A stretch of 64,000 nucleotides of DNA from Pseudomonas fragi (GTDB lineage: Bacteria; Pseudomonadota; Gammaproteobacteria; Pseudomonadales; Pseudomonadaceae). Shown piece by piece: positions 58,504 through 64,000 of this stretch. The position numbers and the translations under genes are program-made. The stretch covers positions 3,782,001 to 3,846,000 of the forward strand of contig NZ_CP104861.1 of the NCBI RefSeq assembly GCF_025426255.1, given 5' to 3'. The notes under the pieces are model-generated. The model was given only the letters and a program-made list of their open reading frames with translations. It was not told where the DNA came from and ran no database searches. Positions within the stretch are counted from its first letter, which is position 1, and every line of letters starts with the position of its first letter.

Positions 58504-59982
58504 CTACTTGCGTTTGCTACCGCCCAACAGCGAGCCCAGCAGTCCACGCACCAGCTGACGGCCCACCTTCCCCGCTGCCTGGCGCGCCATGGACTGCAAC
58601 GCCTTGCCCGCAGCGCTACCCAAAAAGTCACCGGCCTGATCCAGCAACCCCGGTTCATGCGGCGCAGCCTGTGTTTGCGCTTGCGGCGCCACTCCCTTAC
58701 GGGCCATCAACACTTCGTACGCAGACTCCCGATCAATGGGCTTGTCATAGCGCCCCTGCAACGGCGAACCAGCGATCAACGCCGCACGCTCAGCTTCGGT
58801 CAGCGGGCCAATGCGTGATTGCGGTGGCGCGATCAACACGCGCTGAACCATGGCCGGAGTGCCCTTGTCCTCAAGCATGCCCACCAACGCTTCGCCCGTG
58901 CCCAACTCAGTCAGTACCTCCAGCGCGCTGAACGCAGGATTAGGGCGAAACCCGTCAGCTACCGCCCTGAGGGACTTCTGCTCTTTGGCCGTAAAAGCCC
59001 GTAGCCCGTGCTGGATACGCAAACCCAGCTGCGCAAGCACAGTGTCTGGCAGATCCGCCGGAGATTGAGTGACGAAATATACCCCGACCCCCTTGGAGCG
59101 AATCAGCCTTACCACTTGCTCCAGACGGTCTTGCAACGCCTTGGGCGTTCCCGCAAACAACAAGTGTGCTTCGTCGAAAAACAGCGCCAGCAACGGTTTA
59201 TCCGAATCGCCACGCTCCGGCAGTTGCTCGAAAAGCTCGGCCAGCAACCACAAAAGAAAGGTCGCGTAGACCTTCGGTGCTTCATGCACCAGGCGACTCG
59301 CATCAAGCAGATGAATCCGCCCACGACCATCGCTGGCCGGTTGCAAAATATCTTCCAGTTGCAGTGCCGGCTCACCAAACAAGTCTTCAGCCCCCTGCTG
59401 TTCAAGCGTCGCCAGGCGACGCAACAGCGCCTGACTGGAACCGGTGGTCATCAGGGCCGCGTCATCCCCCAGCACTTGGGGGTTATCGCGCAGGTGATTG
59501 AGGAGTGCCTTGAGGTCTTTGAGATCGAGCAACAGCAAACCTTCACGGTCTGCCACCTTGAAGGCGGCATAGAGCGCCGACTGCTGGCTGTCGGTCAGCT
59601 CCAGCAAACTGCCTAACAGCAAGGGACCCATTTCACTCAGGGTGGTTCGTAATGGATGGCCGGTCTTGCCCTGTATATCCCACAAGGTCACCGGATACGC
59701 TTTGGCCTGGTAATTGAGCCAAGGCATACCCGCAATCCGCTCTGCGATCTTGCCCTGAGGGTTGGCCGCTGCCCCCAAACCGCACAGATCGCCCTTGATG
59801 TCGGCGGCGAAGACCGCAACCCCCGCATCACTGAACTGCTCGGCCAAGCGTTGAAGAGTGACGGTTTTGCCCGTCCCCGTGGCGCCTGCCACCAGACCGT
59901 GGCGGTTTGCCAAGCGCAAGGATTGAGCGATGGACTGACCCGAGAGGTCAGCACCAAGTACTAGAGCAGAAGTGTCAGGCAT
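58504..59982 (-). CDS. HerA/YjgR-like ATPase (DUF853)
   Basis: A 492-residue P-loop ATPase. Walker A is VAGATGTGKT (31-40), Walker B is LALFFDEAHLLF, and the arginine-finger and hexamer motifs of the HerA/FtsK group (FVTQSPADLPDTVLAQLGLR) follow. The C-terminal tail is basic and Gly-rich. Bacterial YjgR-type proteins have unknown function in DNA processing. It is a lone gene, divergent from the chemoreceptor gene. Confidence 0.9.
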   Translation of the reverse strand: MPDTSALVLGADLSGQSIAQSLRLANRHGLVAGATGTGKTVTLQRLAEQFSDAGVAVFAADIKGDLCGLGAAANPQGKIAERIAGMPWLNYQAKAYPVTLWDIQGKTGHPLRTTLSEMGPLLLGSLLELTDSQQSALYAAFKVADREGLLLLDLKDLKALLNHLRDNPQVLGDDAALMTTGSSQALLRRLATLEQQGAEDLFGEPALQLEDILQPASDGRGRIHLLDASRLVHEAPKVYATFLLWLLAELFEQLPERGDSDKPLLALFFDEAHLLFAGTPKALQDRLEQVVRLIRSKGVGVYFVTQSPADLPDTVLAQLGLRIQHGLRAFTAKEQKSLRAVADGFRPNPAFSALEVLTELGTGEALVGMLEDKGTPAMVQRVLIAPPQSRIGPLTEAERAALIAGSPLQGRYDKPIDRESAYEVLMARKGVAPQAQTQAAPHEPGLLDQAGDFLGSAAGKALQSMARQAAGKVGRQLVRGLLGSLLGGSKRK

Positions 59983-60177
59983 TTTGCCACCTTTGATTAA
60001 TCTTTCGCGATCGCGGGTCGATACACCGTTAATGCTAGACCAGAAAAAACCGGATTTAGCGTCGTAAAGCGCCTTGATAAATGGACCATCTGCCCTGTTC
60101 AGGCAGTGATTTGCGGATCACGCGTTTTACCAGAGTGTATGTCTCACACTTTTAGACCTTAGCGGACCCTTCAAGCC

Positions 60178-62067
60178 ATGAATAAAAACCTACGTTTCAG
60201 CCATAAAATCCTGCTTGCCGCGTCCCTGATCGTAATAGCCGCCTTCTCGCTATTTACGCTGTACAACGACTTCTTGCAGCGCAACGCCATCCGCAACAAC
60301 CTGGACAACTACCTTAACGAAATGGGCAGTGTCACAGCCAATAACATTCAGACATGGTTGGGCGGCCGGATTCTGCTGGCTGAAAACCTTGCCGAATCAA
60401 TCGCCAATACTCCAGAACCAACCCAGGTGACGAACCTGCTGGAGCAAAAAACCCTTAGCCGCACCTTTATGGCGGTTTACTTTGGCGACAGCCAGGGCGG
60501 CTTTACCATTCGCCCCGACAGCAAAATGCCTGACGGCTACGACCCGCGCACCCGGCCTTGGTACAAGGATGCGTTGAACACCAGCACCTCAAGCCTGACC
60601 GAACCTTATATAGACGCAGCCACCGGGCAGATGGTTATTTCCATCGGTGCTCCGGTGAGAAAGGCCGGGCAAACCCTGGGCGTGGTCGGTGCCGACCTGA
60701 CCCTGCAAGCCATCACCGACAGCATCAACGCCCTGAACTTCAACGGCATGGGCTACGCCTTTTTGATCAGTGCCGACGGCGAAATCCTGGTGCACCCGGA
60801 CAAAACCCTGGTGAAGAAACAGCTGAAGGATATCTACCCGCAGGACACGCCTGCGATCAACGCCGGGTTCAGCGAGATCCAGGCCGACGGCAAAACCCGG
60901 ATCGTGACCTTCACTCCCGTCAAAGGGCTGGGCACGGTCAACTGGTACGTCGGTTTGTCGATCGACAAGGAACAAGCCTTCGCAGCGCTCAGCGAATTTC
61001 GCACCTCCGCAATTATTGCCACAGTGATTGCCGTGGTCTCGATCATCGCCCTTCTCGGCCTGTTGATCCGCCTGCTGATGCAACCGCTGCACGTAATGAC
61101 CCGCGCCATGCAGAACATTGCCGAAGGTGAAGGCGACCTGACACGCCGTCTGGCAGTGGAATCCCAGGATGAGTTCGGCACCCTGGGCAGTGCCTTCAAC
61201 CGCTTTGTCGAACGCATTCACTCCTCGATCAGCGAAGTGGCCTCGGCCACCGAACAGGTCAACGAAGTTGCCTTGCGTGTCGTCAGCGCATCCAACTCAT
61301 CGATGCTCAACTCTGACGAGCAAGCGAGTCGCACCAACAGCGTCGCGGCAGCCATCAATGAGCTGGGCGCCGCCGCACAAGAGATCGCCCGCAACGCGGC
61401 CCAGGCCTCACACCAGGCCAGCGATGCTCGCGGCCTGGCCGAAGAAGGTCAGCAAGTGGTCGAGCGCAGCATCAGTTCGATGCAGAAACTGTCGCAAATG
61501 CTCGGCACGTCCAGCGGTCATATCGAGTCGTTGAACGACAAGACGGTGAACATCGGACAGATCCTGGAAGTGATCACCAGCATCTCTCAGCAGACCAACT
61601 TGCTGGCACTTAACGCTGCCATTGAAGCAGCTCGCGCTGGTGAAGCCGGGCGCGGCTTTGCCGTAGTGGCTGACGAAGTTCGCAACCTGGCACACCGCAC
61701 CCAGGAATCGGCGCAGCAGGTACAAAAAATGATCGAAGAATTGCAGATCAGTGCCCGCGACTCAGTGAACACCATGGAAGAAAGCCAGCGTCATAGCCAA
61801 GACAGCGTGGAAATTGCCAACCGCGCAGGCGAGCGCCTGATCAGCGTGACCGAACGCATTGGTGAAATTGATGGCATGAACCAGTCCGTCGCCACGGCAA
61901 CCGAAGAGCAAACGTCGGTGGTCGAGTCGATCAACATGGACATTACTGAAATCAATACACTCAACCAGGAAGGAGTCGAAAACCTTCAGTCAACGCTTCG
62001 AGCCTGTTCCGACCTGGAACAGCAAGCTGCGCGCTTGAAGCAACTGGTGGGCAGTTTCCGTATCTGA
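60178..62067 (+). CDS. methyl-accepting chemotaxis protein with amino-acid dCache sensor (PctA-like)
   Basis: A 629-residue receptor, the same length as P. aeruginosa PctA. TM1 is about 11-30, followed by a periplasmic dCache_1 domain (30-275), TM2 (278-300), HAMP (300-352) and the cytoplasmic signalling domain with the hairpin tip [16 protein letters not shown]. The amino-acid-binding residues Y121, R126, W128, Y129, Y144 and D173 fall at the positions described for PctA, so it should sense free L-amino acids. From memory the pct genes also lie near purU and mvaT in P. aeruginosa. Confidence 0.9.
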   Translation: MNKNLRFSHKILLAASLIVIAAFSLFTLYNDFLQRNAIRNNLDNYLNEMGSVTANNIQTWLGGRILLAENLAESIANTPEPTQVTNLLEQKTLSRTFMAVYFGDSQGGFTIRPDSKMPDGYDPRTRPWYKDALNTSTSSLTEPYIDAATGQMVISIGAPVRKAGQTLGVVGADLTLQAITDSINALNFNGMGYAFLISADGEILVHPDKTLVKKQLKDIYPQDTPAINAGFSEIQADGKTRIVTFTPVKGLGTVNWYVGLSIDKEQAFAALSEFRTSAIIATVIAVVSIIALLGLLIRLLMQPLHVMTRAMQNIAEGEGDLTRRLAVESQDEFGTLGSAFNRFVERIHSSISEVASATEQVNEVALRVVSASNSSMLNSDEQASRTNSVAAAINELGAAAQEIARNAAQASHQASDARGLAEEGQQVVERSISSMQKLSQMLGTSSGHIESLNDKTVNIGQILEVITSISQQTNLLALNAAIEAARAGEAGRGFAVVADEVRNLAHRTQESAQQVQKMIEELQISARDSVNTMEESQRHSQDSVEIANRAGERLISVTERIGEIDGMNQSVATATEEQTSVVESINMDITEINTLNQEGVENLQSTLRACSDLEQQAARLKQLVGSFRI

Positions 62068-62250
62068 TTGGCAGGGAACAGCTTCAAGCTCGCCGCTTGA
62101 AGCTTTCTGCAACGCCTCCCAAAGCCTGGCGGCATCAGGAAATTCGGTGCCGTCCTCGGGGCTGAGGGCATCCGGGTCGTAGCGACTCAAACAGCCTTCA
62201 CCCAAGGTCGCAGGCGCACTGGAGGTGGCCTTGTCGAGCGGGTCACTCAT
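61990..62250 (-). CDS. small hypothetical protein overlapping the chemoreceptor gene 3' end
   Basis: An 86-residue acidic protein (start [19 protein letters not shown]). An excellent ribosome-binding site, GGGAGGTGAC, lies directly before the ATG at 62250. The last 26 codons overlap the chemoreceptor gene antiparallel, and the hairpin at 62080-62104 lies inside it. No family recognised. The good start context supports translation; the antisense overlap reduces confidence. Confidence 0.55.
   Translation of the reverse strand: MSDPLDKATSSAPATLGEGCLSRYDPDALSPEDGTEFPDAARLWEALQKASSGELEAVPCQSDTETAHQLLQARSLLFQVGTGSKR
62080..62107 (+). terminator. intrinsic terminator after the chemoreceptor gene
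   Basis: AGCTTCAAGC pairs with GCTTGAAGCT around a TCGCC loop, followed by TTCT, 13 bp after the stop. Confidence 0.65.
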
Positions 62251-62278
62251 GTCACCTCCCCTGCACTGCTGCAAACCT

Positions 62279-62359
62279 GTGGGAGCTGGCTGCCTGCGTA
62301 CAGGCAACCCGGCTCATAAACACCGAGGCGATACCATCGCGAGCAAGCCCGCTCCCACA
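62279..62359. repeat. REPIN: two inverted family-A REP sequences, diverged
   Basis: TGTGGGAGCTGGCTGCCTGC at the left and TCGCGAGCAAGCCCGCTCCC at the right form an imperfect inverted repeat with a longer spacer of about 37 bp. It lies between the small gene and purU. Confidence 0.75.
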
Positions 62360-62378
62360 CGTGTTGTGCCGTGAATAT

Positions 62379-63227
62379 TTAGAACACGACCGTCTTGTTG
62401 CCGCGTACCAGCACACGGTCTTCAAGGTGGTAACGCAGGCCACGGGCCAGCACCATCTTCTCGACATCACGACCGAAACGCACCATGTCTTCAATGCTGT
62501 CACTGTGGCTGACACGCACTACGTCTTGCTCAATGATCGGACCTGCGTCCAACTCTTCAGTCACATAATGGCAAGTTGCACCAATCAGCTTCACACCACG
62601 CATCGAGGCTTGGTGATAAGGCTTGGCACCAACGAACGACGGCAAGAAACTGTGATGAATGTTAATGACCTGGCCCGCATATTCACGGCACAGATCAGGT
62701 GGCAGGATTTGCATGTAACGCGCCAGTACCACAACTTCAGCAGCATGATGTTTGACCAGACGCGAGACTTCGGCAAAAGCCGGCTCTTTGTTCTTCGGGT
62801 CAACCGGTACGTGATAAAACGGAATGCCGTGCCACTCGACCATGCTGCGCAGGTCATCGTGATTGGAAATCACGCAGGAAATTTCGCAGTCCAGTTCATC
62901 GCTGTGCCAGCGGTGCAGTAAATCTGCCAGGCAGTGGGACTCGCGGCTCGCCATCAACACCACGCGCTTTTTCTGCGCCGTATCGGTGATGCGCCACTCC
63001 ATCGAAAACTCTTCGGCGATCGGGGCAAATGCCTCACGAAAGGCCTCCAGCCCAAACGGCAGAGAGTCGGCACGAATCTCGTGACGCATAAAGAACCAAC
63101 CGCTTTGGTCGTCCGAGTGGTGGCTCGCTTCAGTGATCCAGCCATTGTAGGAGGCAAGGAAATTGCTGACCTTGGCGACAATGCCGACGCCGTCGGGGCA
63201 CGCAATAACCAACCGAAAAGTGCGCAT
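62379..63227 (-). CDS. purU: formyltetrahydrofolate deformylase PurU
   Basis: A 282-residue enzyme releasing formate from 10-formyl-tetrahydrofolate. An N-terminal ACT domain (FRLVIACPDGVGIVAKVSNF) precedes the formyltransferase-like catalytic domain with HHSFLPSFVGA and GATCHYVTEELDAGPIIEQ. The invariant Asn-His-Asp catalytic set of the family is consistent with these motifs. A 351-bp gap separates it from mvaT. Confidence 0.95.
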   Translation of the reverse strand: MRTFRLVIACPDGVGIVAKVSNFLASYNGWITEASHHSDDQSGWFFMRHEIRADSLPFGLEAFREAFAPIAEEFSMEWRITDTAQKKRVVLMASRESHCLADLLHRWHSDELDCEISCVISNHDDLRSMVEWHGIPFYHVPVDPKNKEPAFAEVSRLVKHHAAEVVVLARYMQILPPDLCREYAGQVINIHHSFLPSFVGAKPYHQASMRGVKLIGATCHYVTEELDAGPIIEQDVVRVSHSDSIEDMVRFGRDVEKMVLARGLRYHLEDRVLVRGNKTVVF

Positions 63228-63578
63228 GAGGGGAAAACTCCAAAAACTTTACTAAGGCCGCCATTCTAGCGAGTGCGCAGCAAAACTGCAGTATTCGTTA
63301 CCGCCTGCTGCAGGCGCCACGGGGTCGCGTAGCCTTTGACCGCACGCCAGCATCGACGTGGCCTGCACTGCCTTTTATCGACAACTGCCAAGACTTATTA
63401 ATCTACGTTATTAAGCCCATTGCACCCCGGCTATTAACTGTGCGCATACTTGGCAGCATTGAAGTTAATGAATAAAAATTTAAATTAATCAGCCCTTGCA
63501 TGTTTACTTGCAGTAACTGTCTGACTACTATTGCGTCACTGTATCCCTGTAAACCCTTTTCAAGCTAAGGCTATCCTC
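63228..63578. promoter_or_regulatory. divergent purU / mvaT promoter region
   Basis: A 351-bp region, A+T-rich from about 63390 to 63500 (AATAAAAATTTAAATTAATC at 63470-63490). H-NS-family genes are often autoregulated through such A+T-rich DNA, so this is the likely MvaT control region. No gene was seen. A CCTGCTGCAGG palindrome lies at 63304-63314. Confidence 0.5.
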
Positions 63579-63956
63579 ATGTCCTTGATCAACGAATATC
63601 GCGCAACAGAAGAAGCTATCAAAGAACTGCAAGCCCGCCTGAAGAATCTGTCCGAAGACGACAAACTTCAAACCGAGCTGGAATTTGAAGGTAAATTGCG
63701 CACTCTGATGGGCGAGTACCAGAAATCGCTACGCGATATCATCGCCCTTCTGGATCCAGAATCCAAAGTAAGCAAAGCACCACGCGGTGTTGTTAAAACC
63801 ACCGGCACCAAACGCGCCCGCAAGGTTAAACAATACAAAAACCCGCACAACGGTGAAGTGATTGAAACCAAAGGTGGCAACCACAAAACTCTGAAAGAGT
63901 GGAAAGCCAAGTGGGGCAGCGACGTGGTTGAAGGTTGGGCAACTTTGCTTGACTAA
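63579..63956 (+). CDS. mvaT: H-NS-family transcriptional regulator MvaT
   Basis: A 125-residue xenogeneic silencer. The N-terminal coiled coil (MSLINEYRATEEAIKELQAR) mediates dimer and oligomer formation; the C-terminal AT-hook-like DNA-binding domain holds the RAR/KQYKNPHNGEVIETKGGN segment and the KTLKEWKAKWG stretch, both typical of MvaT/MvaU. AAGG lies 8 bp before ATG 63579. It would silence A+T-rich foreign DNA and regulate biofilm and virulence genes. Confidence 0.96.
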   Translation: MSLINEYRATEEAIKELQARLKNLSEDDKLQTELEFEGKLRTLMGEYQKSLRDIIALLDPESKVSKAPRGVVKTTGTKRARKVKQYKNPHNGEVIETKGGNHKTLKEWKAKWGSDVVEGWATLLD

Positions 63957-64000
63957 GTGATACCCGGCACGCAAATCGTTTTGCACTGCTAATAAAAACG

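Overview
The window is chromosomal DNA of a fluorescent-type Pseudomonas. The evidence is the run tRNA-Lys, queC, queE, cpoB, pal(oprL), tolBARQ, ybgC, ruvBAC, yebC, aspS, which from memory matches the order in P. aeruginosa, together with an OprD porin, an MvaT-type H-NS protein, a Pct-type chemoreceptor, and REP/REPIN palindromes of the kind common in the P. fluorescens/putida lineages. No phage, IS element, CRISPR array or rRNA was seen. Species cannot be fixed from the sequence alone.

Positions 1-27.4 kb are accessory and metabolic. They hold: (1) the end of an FAD monooxygenase gene, a small HTH protein, a Rieske oxygenase with its reductase, a beta-barrel porin, and a TonB-dependent siderophore receptor with a probable Fur box; (2) an NlpC/P60 hydrolase; (3) a putative organosulfur-scavenging set made of an FMN monooxygenase, an orphan sulfonate-type binding protein and a divergent SfnB/DszC-like flavoprotein; (4) a polyamine catabolic cluster made of a LysR regulator, an aldehyde dehydrogenase, a YdcSTUV-type ABC importer, a second (PatD-like) aldehyde dehydrogenase, an APC permease and a Tat-exported SpdH-like spermidine dehydrogenase; (5) an amidase and MFS transporter facing a LacI-type regulator across two near-identical palindromic operators.

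Positions 27.4-47 kb are core genome: trmK, a small unknown gene, tRNA-Lys with its own promoter and terminator, preQ0/queuosine genes, the Tol-Pal envelope operon, RuvABC resolvasome, yebC, aspS, a zinc-ribbon protein, a ribbon-helix-helix protein, a membrane-anchored cold-shock-domain protein, slyX, a HIT hydrolase and oprD. Two gene-poor stretches (41.97-42.82 kb and 44.13-44.91 kb) flank the slyX/HIT genes.

Positions 46.4-58.4 kb hold mscS, yajQ, panE, a membrane histidine kinase, a cobalamin adenosyltransferase, a Nudix-ThiE fusion, a GST, argJ, secA and a DciA-like protein. Positions 58.4-64 kb hold a HerA-like ATPase, a PctA-like amino-acid chemoreceptor, a small unknown gene, purU and mvaT.

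The most coherent system is the polyamine cluster. Import through the ABC porter, periplasmic cleavage of spermidine by the SpdH-like enzyme, and two aldehyde dehydrogenases with different NAD-site residues would together carry spermidine or putrescine carbon to GABA or beta-alanine. Four of its intergenic gaps or borders carry REP palindromes. The least explained items are the paired LacI operators, the long hairpin REPIN at 51.7 kb, and a few small genes without recognisable family.
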